A stretch of 64,000 nt of DNA. Source: JAAYCI01 sp964369525. GTDB lineage: Bacteria > Bacillota > Clostridia > Oscillospirales > Ruminococcaceae. This document shows, piece after piece, positions 17,209 to 25,972 of this stretch. The stretch is taken from assembly GCA_964369525.1 (NCBI GenBank), contig CAYJEW010000004.1:1-64000 (forward strand), written 5' to 3'. Positions within the stretch are counted from its first letter, which is position 1. Each line of letters opens with the position of its first letter. Under the pieces are notes generated by a model. It made no database searches. It was not told the DNA's origin and saw only the letters and a program-made list of their open reading frames with translations. The translations under genes were made by a program, and so were the position numbers.

Positions 17209-18084
17209 ATGTCACAACAACCCGTAAAAATTTTAACCGACTCTGCCTGCGACATTCCATTCGACCTAGCCGAAAAACTAAACATCGATATCCTAAACTT
17301 CAACATCGCCATCGACGGTACGTCCTACACCGAGCGCGACGACTTTAGCTTTGATGAATACTACGATATTCTGCGCGAGTGCAAAGGCATTCCCTCCACC
17401 TCGCACATCACCGTGCCCCGCTTTTTAGAAGCCTTCGAAGCTTATGACAACGCAGGCACACAGCAGCTTATTTACATCTCTATAAACGCCGCAGGCTCTG
17501 CCACCCACGACGCCGCCATGATGGCAAAGTCCGAGTTTCGCTCCTCTCGGCCGGCCAGCAATATGAAGATAGAAATTATCGACTCCCACACCTACTCCAT
17601 GGCTTATGGCTGGTTTGTGGTCGAGGCCGCCCGCAAGCTAAATGCCGGCGAAGATTTCTACAGCGTTGCGGCTTGGCTGCGCACCTCTTTTTCACAGGTA
17701 GAAATTGTGCTGGCCGCCTTCAGCCTAAAGTTCATGAAAAAAAGCGGCCGCATCTCGGCGGCAGCGGCCATTGCAGGCGAGATGCTGGGCATACGCCCCA
17801 TCATCAGCATGGTAGACGGCGTTAGCGAGGTACAAAAAAAGGTGCGCGGCGACAAAGACGTGCTGCCCACCATGCTTGAATATGCCAATGCCCACCGCAT
17901 GGAAGACAGCGCCTACCTAGTAGGCGGCACCAACCAAGAAACCATCAACAGCCTTGCCGAGCTGTGCGAACAAAAGTTTGGCCAAAAACCCGAAATGTGC
18001 TTCAAGCTCGGGGCCGCTGTTTCTTCAAATACCGGCCCCGACGCCGTTGCCATAGTTTACATCGGCCCAAAACGCGCCCGCTAA
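17209..18084 (+). CDS. DegV family fatty-acid-binding protein
   Basis: A 291-aa DegV protein: ILTDSACDIPFDLAEKLNID, the YTERDDFSFDEYY segment, the STSHITVPRF substrate-facing loop, IEIIDSHTYSMAYGW, and the C-terminal half with AAAIAGEMLGIRPI. Family knowledge: DegV/FakB proteins bind fatty acids and can present them to a FakA kinase; no fakA is in the window. Last gene of the run, ending at a bidirectional terminator. Confidence 0.92.
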   Translation: MSQQPVKILTDSACDIPFDLAEKLNIDILNFNIAIDGTSYTERDDFSFDEYYDILRECKGIPSTSHITVPRFLEAFEAYDNAGTQQLIYISINAAGSATHDAAMMAKSEFRSSRPASNMKIEIIDSHTYSMAYGWFVVEAARKLNAGEDFYSVAAWLRTSFSQVEIVLAAFSLKFMKKSGRISAAAAIAGEMLGIRPIISMVDGVSEVQKKVRGDKDVLPTMLEYANAHRMEDSAYLVGGTNQETINSLAELCEQKFGQKPEMCFKLGAAVSSNTGPDAVAIVYIGPKRAR

Positions 18085-18107
18085 CCGCCCTTTCCTACAT
18101 ATAAAAT

Positions 18108-18144
18108 AAAAAGCTATCTGCAGTAGGCTTGCAGATAGCTTTTT
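18108..18144. terminator. Bidirectional terminator between degV and argS
   Basis: A perfect 15-pair stem (AAAAAGCTATCTGCA and complement) with a seven-base loop, A-run before and T-run after, between convergent genes. Confidence 0.93.
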
Positions 18145-18166
18145 TTATTTTGTGTTACACCGTTTT

Positions 18167-19903
18167 TTACATGGCCTCCGGCGCAGTTACCTTTAAAATA
18201 GTAAGCCCGTTTTTAAGCACTGTTTTTGTGGCCACCGCCAGTGCAAGGCGCGCCTGCAATAGCTCTTGCGCCTCGCCTTTTATGCGGCAGTTTGCATAAA
18301 ACTTATGAAACGCCGCCCCAAGGCTCACAAGATACCTTGTAATCCTCGCAGGGTCACGCCCCTGCGCCGCCGCCACAATCTCGCCCGGAAACGCCGCAAT
18401 GCTACGAATAAGCTCCCGCTCTGCGTCACTGTCCAGCTTATTGGTGTTGCCAAATGCCAAAACAGGCTCAAAGCTGATGCTCTCTTTTTCCAGCGCGCGT
18501 ATAATCGAGCACACCCTTGCGTGCGCATACTGCACATAGTAAACAGGGCTTTCGCCATCCTGCGCCACCGCTAGGTTCATATCAAACTCAATGCTGCTGC
18601 CCGGCTCTCGCAGGTTAAAGAAAAACCTTGCCGAATCTATCGGCACTTCGTCCAAAAGGCTTGCCAAAGTTATCGCCTTGCCCGTACGCTTAGACATCTT
18701 CACAGGCTGGCCGTCCTGCACAAGGCGCACAAACTGCATCAAAACAATATCCAGCTTGTCGCCGGCATAGCCAAGCGACGTTAGTGCGCTTTTAAGCCGT
18801 GCCACATGGCCGTGGTGGTCTGCCCCCCACACATCTACAAGGCTTGTATACCCACGCTCAAACTTATCAATATGGTAGGCAATGTCGGCCGCAAAATATG
18901 TGGGCACGCCGTTTGCACGCACAAGTACCTCGTCTTTTTCGGCGCCCTGCTCGGTTGCTTTGTACCACACAGCACCGTCTTTCGTATATGCCGCGCCGCA
19001 CTGCACCATCTTCTCCACCGCCGCCGCCACTGCGCCGCTGTCATGCAGTGTCTGCTCAGAAAACCATGTATCGTACTCTATGCGGTATGTGGCAAGGTCG
19101 TCCTTCAGGCTTTGAATATTCTTTGGTAGCGCATCCTCTATCAGCGCTTTTTCGCGTTCGCCCTCATCTTTTTCTGCATACGCATCGCCATGCACCTCAT
19201 AAAACTCCTGCGCCCGCTGCTTAATATCCTCACCCTGATACCCATCTTCGGGAAATTCCACCGCATCCTCCGAAAGCACAATCTGCATGTACCTAGCGGC
19301 CAGCGAGCGGCCAAATTTATCTATCTGGTTGCCTGCGTCGTTTATATAAAACTCACGCTGTGCGTCATACCCCGCCCAGTTAAACGCCTCTGCCAAGCAG
19401 TCGCCCAATGCGCCGCCACGGGCGTTACCCAGATGCATAGGGCCTGTTGGGTTAGCCGATACAAACTCCACATTCACCCTCTCGCCCCCGCCCACAGCTG
19501 TTCGGCCGTAATCGTCTGCGCAAACACACGCCGCCATCACAACGCTACCAAACCACGCAGGTGCAATGTACATATTTATAAAGCCGGGCCCTGCCACCTC
19601 ACAACGCTCCACCATGCCGTCGGTTGGCATATGGTCTGCCACCGCCTGCGCAATCTGCCTTGGTGCCATGCCAAATACCTTTGCCGATACCATTGCAAGG
19701 TTTGCCGCTAAATCGCCATTTTTAGCGTCTGCCGGCTGCTCCACCACAAAGTTTGGCAGCTGTGCGCTTGGTAGCGCGCCGGCCGCTACCGCCTGCGCTA
19801 CCGCATGCAACAGCATGGCCCGTGCCTCCTGCTTTGCCATGGCAATCATATCTGTGTTTTGGTAGGTCTCTCTTAACTCCTGCATATACTGCTCCTGCTG
19901 CAT
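18167..19903 (-). CDS. argS: Arginyl-tRNA synthetase
   Basis: Class I synthetase of 578 residues that charges tRNA-Arg. The N-terminal Add1 domain is followed by NPTGPMHLGNARGG (HIGH motif as HLGN), the VDVWGADHHGHVARL segment, VKMSKRTGKAITL (KMSK motif) and a C-terminal DALR anticodon-binding domain near 455-578. The start ATG at 19903 has GGAGG seven bases upstream and shares one base with the stop of the DUF1934 gene (TAATG). A methionine about 18 residues in is an alternative start. Confidence 0.96.
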   Translation of the reverse strand: MQQEQYMQELRETYQNTDMIAMAKQEARAMLLHAVAQAVAAGALPSAQLPNFVVEQPADAKNGDLAANLAMVSAKVFGMAPRQIAQAVADHMPTDGMVERCEVAGPGFINMYIAPAWFGSVVMAACVCADDYGRTAVGGGERVNVEFVSANPTGPMHLGNARGGALGDCLAEAFNWAGYDAQREFYINDAGNQIDKFGRSLAARYMQIVLSEDAVEFPEDGYQGEDIKQRAQEFYEVHGDAYAEKDEGEREKALIEDALPKNIQSLKDDLATYRIEYDTWFSEQTLHDSGAVAAAVEKMVQCGAAYTKDGAVWYKATEQGAEKDEVLVRANGVPTYFAADIAYHIDKFERGYTSLVDVWGADHHGHVARLKSALTSLGYAGDKLDIVLMQFVRLVQDGQPVKMSKRTGKAITLASLLDEVPIDSARFFFNLREPGSSIEFDMNLAVAQDGESPVYYVQYAHARVCSIIRALEKESISFEPVLAFGNTNKLDSDAERELIRSIAAFPGEIVAAAQGRDPARITRYLVSLGAAFHKFYANCRIKGEAQELLQARLALAVATKTVLKNGLTILKVTAPEAM

Positions 19904-20328
19904 TACTCTGCCTCCCGCACGGTAATATCCACCCTGTTGTGCGATATCTGCTCTTCGCCCGAGTCCAGCGTGTAGCTAAAACTCAGGCGGCCGCCCTGCT
20001 CGGTTAGGCAATTTTCAATCTCGTCTGCCGCCACCCCAAGGTTAAGCGCGCCAAAGCCTGTATCGTAGTGGCACACATGCCGGCGCCCACGCTCTATCAC
20101 CAGCTGGCTGGGCGCGTTGCCCACCCTCAGCATCGACACCTTGCCCTCGCCCTCTGCCTTCACGGTGGTTATGTTTCCCTCGTACCCCGTGGCTTCGGTT
20201 TCTTCGTAACTTATAAAAAAACTATCGTTTTTTCGCATAAAACTGCCCTTGGTAAGCAGATGTACCTTATCAATATCGCCGTCTCTATCCATAACGCCTT
20301 CAATATTTATCAAAAAATTTTCTTTCAT
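19903..20328 (-). CDS. DUF1934 (YwiB-type) beta-barrel protein
   Basis: A 141-aa protein of the DUF1934 family, calycin-like small beta barrels of unknown function that commonly sit before argS in Firmicutes. Features matching the family are the VHLLTKGSFMRKNDSFFISY segment, YEETEATGYEGN, and the HVCHYDTGFGALNLGV turn. It is translationally coupled to argS by a one-base stop/start overlap. GGGGGGAAG precedes its ATG. No catalytic motif is seen. Confidence 0.85.
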   Translation of the reverse strand: MKENFLINIEGVMDRDGDIDKVHLLTKGSFMRKNDSFFISYEETEATGYEGNITTVKAEGEGKVSMLRVGNAPSQLVIERGRRHVCHYDTGFGALNLGVAADEIENCLTEQGGRLSFSYTLDSGEEQISHNRVDITVREAE

Positions 20329-20359
20329 GCGCTTCCCCCCGTCTATATCTGCGGCCTTT

Positions 20360-21178
20360 TTACAGGCTGTATTCTTCTATGTTCACCCGCTCGGCACGCG
20401 CCAAAGGCGTACCCAAAAATATATTTGCCAGGTGCGAAAATCTCGCAGGCTCGTCGCTAACAAAAAATGTAGTTTGCCCGCCGCCTGCATTGCCGCTCAC
20501 AAGCCCTGCGTCCACCAGCGCCTGCTTTGTGGCCAGCGCCGCCTGCCGCCCGGAGTTAATCAGCTGTACTTCGCTGCCCATATATTGGCTAATCACATCA
20601 GCCATCAGCGGGTAATGGGTACACCCTAAAATTAGCGTGTCAACCCCGGCCTCTTTTATCGGCTTTAGGTACTTTTCGGTTGCAATGCGTGCCATCTCGT
20701 CATCGGGCGCAAAATGCCCGTTCTCCACCAGCGGCACAAATAGCGGGCAGCTTGCCGCCGTAGTTACCACATCGCCACTAATCTGCGCCAGCGCCGCCCG
20801 GTAACTCCCCGACGCAATGGTGGCCTCTGTTCCTATAATACCCACCCTGCCATTTTTTGTTGCCTTTGCGGCGGCGGCGGCCGTTGGTAACACCACCCCT
20901 ATATACGGCACGCTCAGCGTGTCGCTCTCGCTCTTCGGTAGCGTACTGCTAACTGTGCCGCAAGCCGCCAGCACCATCTTCACATCTTTAGATAACAACA
21001 GCGCAATGTCCTGCTTTGCATAAGCAATAATGGTCTCTCGCCCTCGCGAGCCGTAAGGCACCCGCCCTGTATCACCAAAGTATACAATATCTTCTCCGGG
21101 TAGTATGGCCTGCAACTCTCGCACTGCCGTAAGGCCGCCCAGCCCCGAATCAAACACCCCAATAGGCCCGCCGCTCAT
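20360..21178 (-). CDS. murI: Glutamate racemase
   Basis: It makes D-glutamate for peptidoglycan. The 272-aa protein has IGVFDSGLGGLTAVREL, YFGDTGRVPYGSRG, the first catalytic cysteine in LAACGTVSST and the second in LGCTHYPLM. A four-base overlap couples it to ddl, so two enzymes supplying D-amino acids for the wall are made together. Confidence 0.96.
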   Translation of the reverse strand: MSGGPIGVFDSGLGGLTAVRELQAILPGEDIVYFGDTGRVPYGSRGRETIIAYAKQDIALLLSKDVKMVLAACGTVSSTLPKSESDTLSVPYIGVVLPTAAAAAKATKNGRVGIIGTEATIASGSYRAALAQISGDVVTTAASCPLFVPLVENGHFAPDDEMARIATEKYLKPIKEAGVDTLILGCTHYPLMADVISQYMGSEVQLINSGRQAALATKQALVDAGLVSGNAGGGQTTFFVSDEPARFSHLANIFLGTPLARAERVNIEEYSL

Positions 21179-22248
21179 CGCTCAACCCTCTCTTGCGCAA
21201 GCTCAATAAGCCTGTCCACCAGCCTCGGAAACGCCACTCCGGTATGTTCTATCATTTTTGGGTACATGCTAATGGTGGTAAAGCCGGGCATGGTGTTAAC
21301 CTCGTTCACAAAAACCCTGCCACTGCCACGTTCCACAAAAAAATCCACCCTTGCAAGCCCTTCACACCCCAGCACAGCGTAGGTGCGTTTTGCCATTTCC
21401 TGCACCTCTTCCAGCTTTTGCTGTGGTAGCTGTGCCGGCCAAAATAGGCGGCTGGCATCTCCGCTTTGATACTTAGCCTCGTAGTCATACACTTCGTTGC
21501 AGCTCTCAATCTCGCCAGGCAGCGTAACAATAGGCTCTTGGTTTCCAAGCACAGCGCACTCCACCTCTTGGCCGTCCACCGCCTGCTCCAGCACAACCTT
21601 GTCGTCATGCGCCATAGCCAGCTGAATAGCCGAACGCAGCAGCTCTGCCTGCTTCACCTTGCTTACCCCAAGCGACGAGCCCCCCGAGGCAGGCTTTACA
21701 AATACAGGGAACTTTATGCGCTCTTGTAGCCTAAACAACAGCCCGTCAAAATCTCGTAGCTCGTGCCTTGTAATTGCCATCCAAGGCGTGTGGGGTATAT
21801 TGTTTGCGTCAAACACAAGGTTTGCCGCCGCTTTGTCCATACACACAGCGCTGCTAAGCACCCCGCAGCCCACATACGGTATACCTGCCAGCTCCAAAAG
21901 CCCCTGCACGCTCCCGTCCTCGCCCTGCGGCCCGTGCAAAACAGGGAAGCATACATCCAGCTTAATCACATCAAAATTGGCATTATGGTTCACCACAAGG
22001 CCCCTTGTTGTGGCATCGGGCGAAATAAACGCAGGCACACAATCAGCAAACGTCTCCCAGCTGCCGTCGCGCATGCCGGTTGTAGCGCCGGGATACAGCA
22101 GCCACCGCCCTTTTTTTGTAATACCCACCTTAAAAATCTCATATCGGTCGGCATCCATATTTTCCACAACCGAAGCCGCAGATATGCAGGATATCTCATG
22201 CTCGCCGGATACCCCGCCAAACAATACAGCCACGCGTAATTTTGCCAT
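21175..22248 (-). CDS. ddl: D-alanine-D-alanine ligase
   Basis: A 357-aa ATP-grasp ligase that forms the D-Ala-D-Ala dipeptide for wall precursors. Visible: VAVLFGGVSGEHEIS, FPVLHGPQGEDGSVQGLLEL, FVKPASGGSSLGVSKV, and ARVDFFVERG with NEVNTMPGFT. The omega-loop reads DYEAKYQSG with Tyr, as in D-Ala-D-Ala ligases; D-Ala-D-Lac enzymes have Phe there. The ATG at 22248 with AAAGGGTG upstream is chosen over an earlier in-frame ATG at 22311 that falls on the promoter. Confidence 0.96.
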   Translation of the reverse strand: MAKLRVAVLFGGVSGEHEISCISAASVVENMDADRYEIFKVGITKKGRWLLYPGATTGMRDGSWETFADCVPAFISPDATTRGLVVNHNANFDVIKLDVCFPVLHGPQGEDGSVQGLLELAGIPYVGCGVLSSAVCMDKAAANLVFDANNIPHTPWMAITRHELRDFDGLLFRLQERIKFPVFVKPASGGSSLGVSKVKQAELLRSAIQLAMAHDDKVVLEQAVDGQEVECAVLGNQEPIVTLPGEIESCNEVYDYEAKYQSGDASRLFWPAQLPQQKLEEVQEMAKRTYAVLGCEGLARVDFFVERGSGRVFVNEVNTMPGFTTISMYPKMIEHTGVAFPRLVDRLIELAQERVER

Positions 22249-22296
22249 AGTATACACCCTTTCGGCACTATTGCTGCGCAATTTATTTGAACCTAA

Positions 22297-22305
22297 ATTA
22301 TACCA
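22297..22305 (-). promoter_or_regulatory. Extended -10 promoter element of ddl
   Basis: On the minus strand TGGTATAAT, a TGn-extended -10 with no good -35, about 50 bases before the ddl start. Confidence 0.5.
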
Positions 22306-22455
22306 CACCACCTAAAAAAAGAAAAGAAAAACCCCCTATAAAACACAGCCCTATCCTTATTTTTCAGCTATTTTCCCCGCTATTTATTTTTTATTCTTTT
22401 TGTATTTTATCAGCTATTTTTCTCTCTTTTACTTTTCAGCCTTTGACCACGCAAA

Positions 22456-22489
22456 AACACATTGGCTAAACAACCTTAGCCAATGTGTT
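22456..22489 (-). terminator. Terminator of the Crp/Fnr gene
   Basis: A perfect 14-pair stem (AACACATTGGCTAA and complement) with a six-base loop; on the minus strand it is followed by TTT after the stem's own TT. Confidence 0.8.
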
Positions 22490-22564
22490 ACACTTTACTA
22501 TCCGCCCTTGCTAAGCCTTGTCAAGGCGCCGGCCCTCATCCACTAAAATCTCTCAAACCGCCTA

Positions 22565-23239
22565 CTAACAGTTAGCAATCTCCACCAACCGCTTTTCGTC
22601 CAGCAGCTGTATGCTACCGCGCGTAAGCCGCAACAGCTCCTCATTCTGAAAATACTTCAAAAGCCGGCTCACAACCTCTCGTGCCGTGCCCATATCCCTC
22701 GCCACGGCCTCGTGAGTTAGCGAAAGCATACTGCTCTGCTGGCTTGCCGCATGCTGCATAAGCACCTGCGCCAGGCGGCAGTCCATGCTTTTAAACAGCA
22801 CCTGCTCCAGAGTCCACATAACGTCCGAAAACCTAGATGCCATCAAGCGGTTTGTGTAGTTAGCCATCTCTAACGACTGCCCCAAAAGCCGCTCAAAAAG
22901 CGACGACGGCACCAGCAGCGTCTCTGTGTCTTTCTCAGCCAAAATATGTATATCAAACTGAATATTGTTCATCACGCACGCCGCCGAAAATATGCATATA
23001 TCCTGCTCGTATAACCTATATAGGGTAACCTCTTTGCCCTCGTCCGACAGCACAAAAGCCCTAAACTGCCCCCCCTGCACCAGCATAAGCCCCAGGCACT
23101 CGCCTTTATACGGCGCTATTACCTCACCTTTTTTAAACACCCTGTGCTGGCTGTGGCTCAAAAGGTCTTCCTTGTGCTCGCCACTAAGTGCCCCCCAAAA
23201 AGGAAAAAAGCTCTCCACGCTCGGCAATGTTTGTCCCAT
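22565..23239 (-). CDS. Crp/Fnr-family transcriptional regulator
   Basis: A 224-aa regulator with an N-terminal cyclic-nucleotide-binding-like barrel (about residues 10-125), a dimer helix (about 126-150) and a winged helix-turn-helix near 165-200. The recognition helix reads TAREVVSRLLK. In E. coli CRP the matching RETVGR residues read GTGA, so a GTGA-type half site is expected. The arginines that bind cAMP phosphate are not evident. Two cysteines lie in DICIFSAACVMNN, and no FNR-type four-cysteine cluster is seen, so the signal is unknown (perhaps redox or thiol). It is encoded after CoA-disulfide reductase and peroxiredoxin genes, whose promoters carry GTGAC palindromes. Its own promoter is covered by a long palindrome. 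Confidence 0.88.
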   Translation of the reverse strand: MGQTLPSVESFFPFWGALSGEHKEDLLSHSQHRVFKKGEVIAPYKGECLGLMLVQGGQFRAFVLSDEGKEVTLYRLYEQDICIFSAACVMNNIQFDIHILAEKDTETLLVPSSLFERLLGQSLEMANYTNRLMASRFSDVMWTLEQVLFKSMDCRLAQVLMQHAASQQSSMLSLTHEAVARDMGTAREVVSRLLKYFQNEELLRLTRGSIQLLDEKRLVEIANC

Positions 23240-23243
23240 CCCA

Positions 23244-23296
23244 AATCCCCCTCGGCCAAATTATACAGTAATAGTATAATTTGGCCGAGGGGGATT
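23244..23296. repeat. 53-bp perfect palindrome over the Crp/Fnr-gene promoter
   Basis: Two 23-base arms (23244-23266 and 23274-23296; core TCGGCCAAATTATAC) with a seven-base centre, no mismatches. One arm fills the spacer between the -35 and -10 boxes of the promoter; the other covers about +1 to +23 of the transcript and ends four bases before the ATG, taking in the GAGGGGG ribosome site. Confidence 0.9.
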
Positions 23297-23301
23297 GTCA
23301 A
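23273..23301 (-). promoter_or_regulatory. Promoter of the Crp/Fnr-family gene
   Basis: On the minus strand a perfect TTGACA (23296-23301), a 17-base spacer and TATACT (23273-23278). Expected transcription start near 23266, leaving a leader of about 27 bases. Confidence 0.75.
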
Positions 23302-23419
23302 CAAAGCTTTAAGCAAAAAACTTGCTCGGTTAAGGGCCTTGCTGCGTATCGGGCGTGGCAATGCGGCGCTTAAGCCGCTGCTAATCTAAAAGGGTAAGCT
23401 CTCGCACACTTATTCGCAA

Positions 23420-23450
23420 AAAATCCCCCGCCAATAGACGGGGGCTTTTT
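23420..23450 (-). terminator. Terminator of the peroxiredoxin gene
   Basis: Stem CCCCCG/CGGGGG with an eight-base loop; on the minus strand it is followed by ATTTTTT, eight bases past the peroxiredoxin stop. Confidence 0.85.
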
Positions 23451-23457
23451 ACCTAAG

Positions 23458-24150
23458 TTATTTTTTCTCACGGCGGAAGCACATGAACCAATCCAAGCAG
23501 TACTGGTCATCATCTTGGTTTTCCATGCGGTCTTTAGCCACGCCACAGCTGCCTGGGGGAGGCACAATCACGTCGTCGCCCGGGCGCCAGTCGGCAGGGG
23601 TAGCTATAGCATCGGCGTCGGCCTTTTGCAGCGCCATAATAGCGCGCTTAATCTCGTCAAAATTGCGGCCTGTGCTCAGTGGGTAGTAAAGAATCAGCCT
23701 AATTTTGCCCTCTGGGTCAACCACAAACACTGCGCGCACTGCCTGCGTGTTCGACTGCCCCGGCTGAATCATGCCGTACTTGTTGGCCACGTCCATTTTA
23801 ATGTCTTCAATAAGAGGGAATTTTACCTCAATGTTTTTCTTGCCGTTCCACTCAAGCTCTTGAATTCTGCGCAGCCAGGCAATGTGAGCATATAGCGAGT
23901 CTACCGAAAGCCCAACAAGCTCTGTATTTATTGCTTTAAACTCGTCAGCCATCGATGCAAATGTCATAAACTCGGTGGTACACACGGGGGTAAAGTCTGC
24001 AGGGTGGCTAAATAGAATTACCCATTTGCCTTTGTAATCTGCGGGGAAGTTAATCGGGCCTTGTGTAGTTGCCGCTGTAAAGCTAGGCGCCATATCACCT
24101 ATCAAAGGCATTCTGAAGTGCTCGGTTGTGCTTTGCATGTTGTTATCCAT
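23458..24150 (-). CDS. Peroxiredoxin, Prx6/1-Cys type
   Basis: A 230-aa AhpC/TSA-family peroxidase that reduces hydrogen peroxide or organic peroxides through a cysteine. The peroxidatic residue is Cys57 in ADFTPVCTTEF, and the long C-terminal domain places it in the Prx6-type group: VDSLYAHIAWLRRIQ, FPLIEDIKMDVANKYGM, AVFVVDPEGKIRLILYYP, STGRNFDEIKR. Extra cysteines occur near the end (GSCGVAKD, QYCLDWFMC), so a resolving cysteine is possible. GGAG precedes the ATG. Its promoter carries a GTGAC-N3-GTCAC box at about -41, shared with the upstream disulfide reductase gene. Confidence 0.93.
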   Translation of the reverse strand: MDNNMQSTTEHFRMPLIGDMAPSFTAATTQGPINFPADYKGKWVILFSHPADFTPVCTTEFMTFASMADEFKAINTELVGLSVDSLYAHIAWLRRIQELEWNGKKNIEVKFPLIEDIKMDVANKYGMIQPGQSNTQAVRAVFVVDPEGKIRLILYYPLSTGRNFDEIKRAIMALQKADADAIATPADWRPGDDVIVPPPGSCGVAKDRMENQDDDQYCLDWFMCFRREKK

Positions 24151-24208
24151 TTTATAATTCTCCTTTTTTGTTTTGTTTTATTTTTGTGGGTCTGTCTCTC
24201 TGTATCCA

Positions 24209-24249
24209 ATACTACCATCTTCTGCTTTTATCGTATGTGACAAAGTCAC
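24209..24249 (-). promoter_or_regulatory. Peroxiredoxin promoter with GTGAC-N3-GTCAC operator
   Basis: Operator GTGACTTTGTCAC (minus strand; 24237-24249), a 22-base gap, then a -10 box TAGTAT (24209-24214). The operator centre lies about 41 bases before the expected start near 24202, the class II activator position of Crp/Fnr proteins. Confidence 0.65.
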
Positions 24250-24254
24250 CCTTG

Positions 24255-25931
24255 CTAGTTACACACCGTACAGCTCATAAGCGACGGGTAGTTCAGCGCC
24301 ACCGATGCATACAGCCTGTACCCACCCGCAAGGTGCTTCACATCAAATCCGTTGCCCTGCAGTATCCGCGCGGCAATATAACTTCGCTGGCCGCTTTTGC
24401 AGTATATGTACAGCGGCTTTGTTTTGTCCAGCTCGCCAATACGCTCGCGCAGCTCGTCCAGCTGAATATTCACAGCCCCTTTTATGTGCCCCGGCGCATA
24501 CTCTGCGGGCGTGCGCACATCCAGCAGGGTTACCCCCTCTTGCAAAAGCTGCTCCACATCATGCCAGTGATACTGCGTTACCATGTTGTTCTGTAGGTTT
24601 TCAATCATAAAGCCTATCATGTTCACAGGGTCTTTTGCCGAGGAAAACGGCGGCGCATACCCATGCTCCAGCTCGGTTAGCCGCTCTGCGGTAGCGCCTT
24701 CTCGTATAGCCGCCGCCAGCACATCCAGCCGCTTGTCCACCCCGTCGCCACCCACAATCTGCGCACCAAGCAGCCTGCCACTGCTTTTTTCAAACAGCAC
24801 CTTTATGCTCATGTTTTGCGCTCCTGGGTAGTAGCCTGCGTGCGAACCTGCAAACAGGTACACCTTGTCAAAATCAAACCCTGCCTGCTTTGCCGCCTGC
24901 TCATTTAGGCCGCTTGCGCCCACAGCCATGTCAAATAGCTTTAGTATGGCCGTGCCTTGCGAGCCGTTATACACACTCTTCATTCCTGCAATGTTATCGG
25001 CCGCAATGCGCCCCTGCTTGTTGGCAGGCCCCGCCAGCGGAATGTACCCTGCAACCCCGCTAACCGTGTGGATGTTCTGCACTGCATCGCCCACAGCGTA
25101 TATGTTTTCATCGCTTGTGCGCATCTGCTTGTCCACTATAATTGCGCCCCGCTCGCTCACGCTAAGGCCGGCCGCCGCCGCAAGCTCGCTTTCGGGCCGC
25201 ACCCCAACACTTAAAAGTACCATGTCCACATTCACGCTGCCGTCTTTCATAACAACCTTTAGGCCCTGCCCCTCGCTCTCTATCGCCTGCACGCTGTTTT
25301 CCAGCAAAAGCTGTACCCCTTGCTGTCTCAAGTACTGCTGTACGTCTGCCGCCATGTCGTCGTCCAGCGGCGGTAGCACCCTTGTGCCCATCTCCGCCAC
25401 CGTCACTTTAAGGCCGGCATGCACAAGGTTTTCAGCCATCTCAAGGCCTATAAACCCTCCGCCAACTACCAGCGCATGCTTTGGCGCCTTTTCTTTTATA
25501 AACGCATCCATGCGATAAACGTCAGGTATGGTTCTCAGCGTAAATATCCTCTCGTCCTGTATCTGCGCAAACGCAGGGCGTACAGGCTCTGCCCCGGGCG
25601 AAAGTACCAGCTTGTCGTAGCTTTCGGTATACGCCTTGCCGCTTGCAACCTCCTGCACCTCTACGGTTTTTTGCGCAGGGTTTATCGCCACCACCTTGTG
25701 GCCCACCCGCACATCCAGCGCCATGCGCTGGCGCAAGCTCTCGGGCGTTTGCACGCTAAGCGCACTTTTTTGGGTTATTGCGCCACCTATATAATACGGC
25801 AGCCCGCAGTTTGCGTAAGACACATACTCCCCACGCTCAAGCAGAATAATCTCTGCGTCTTCGCGCAGGCGCCGTAGCCTTGCCGCAGCCGACGCTCCTC
25901 CTGCAACCCCACCAACAATTACTACCTTCAT
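24255..25931 (-). CDS. CoA-disulfide reductase with C-terminal rhodanese domain
   Basis: A 558-aa flavoprotein disulfide reductase fused to a rhodanese. FAD motif VIVGGVAGGASAAARLR; redox cysteine Cys42 in SYANCGLPYYIGG, the single-Cys motif of CoADR and NADH-oxidase-like enzymes; NAD(P) motif VVGGGFIGLEMAEN; second FAD motif NIYAVGDAVQ. The rhodanese part (about 450-545) carries the CKSGQRS active loop, and the protein ends in SCTVCN. Characterised fusions reduce CoA disulfide, CoA persulfide or polysulfide; which one applies here is open. It is the first of three co-oriented redox genes, and its promoter carries the same operator as the peroxiredoxin gene. Confidence 0.93.
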   Translation of the reverse strand: MKVVIVGGVAGGASAAARLRRLREDAEIILLERGEYVSYANCGLPYYIGGAITQKSALSVQTPESLRQRMALDVRVGHKVVAINPAQKTVEVQEVASGKAYTESYDKLVLSPGAEPVRPAFAQIQDERIFTLRTIPDVYRMDAFIKEKAPKHALVVGGGFIGLEMAENLVHAGLKVTVAEMGTRVLPPLDDDMAADVQQYLRQQGVQLLLENSVQAIESEGQGLKVVMKDGSVNVDMVLLSVGVRPESELAAAAGLSVSERGAIIVDKQMRTSDENIYAVGDAVQNIHTVSGVAGYIPLAGPANKQGRIAADNIAGMKSVYNGSQGTAILKLFDMAVGASGLNEQAAKQAGFDFDKVYLFAGSHAGYYPGAQNMSIKVLFEKSSGRLLGAQIVGGDGVDKRLDVLAAAIREGATAERLTELEHGYAPPFSSAKDPVNMIGFMIENLQNNMVTQYHWHDVEQLLQEGVTLLDVRTPAEYAPGHIKGAVNIQLDELRERIGELDKTKPLYIYCKSGQRSYIAARILQGNGFDVKHLAGGYRLYASVALNYPSLMSCTVCN

Positions 25932-25972
25932 GGCCGTCTCCTTTTTTTGCTTTTTAGTGCTTCTTTATATCC

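Larger units (their letters stand above)
22249..22564. other. AT-rich intergenic region, no gene
   Basis: It holds the ddl promoter at 22297-22305, a pyrimidine-rich stretch, and the terminator of the Crp/Fnr gene at 22456-22489. The last 55 bases (about 22510-22564) resemble other intergenic segments in the window, see findings. Confidence 0.6.

Noticed and set aside
23244..23296. The palindrome before the Crp/Fnr gene as an mRNA hairpin hiding the ribosome site
   Set aside because: The -35/-10 pair places the RNA start at about 23266, so only one arm would be transcribed from this promoter; an operator is more likely. Read-through from upstream could still form the hairpin.
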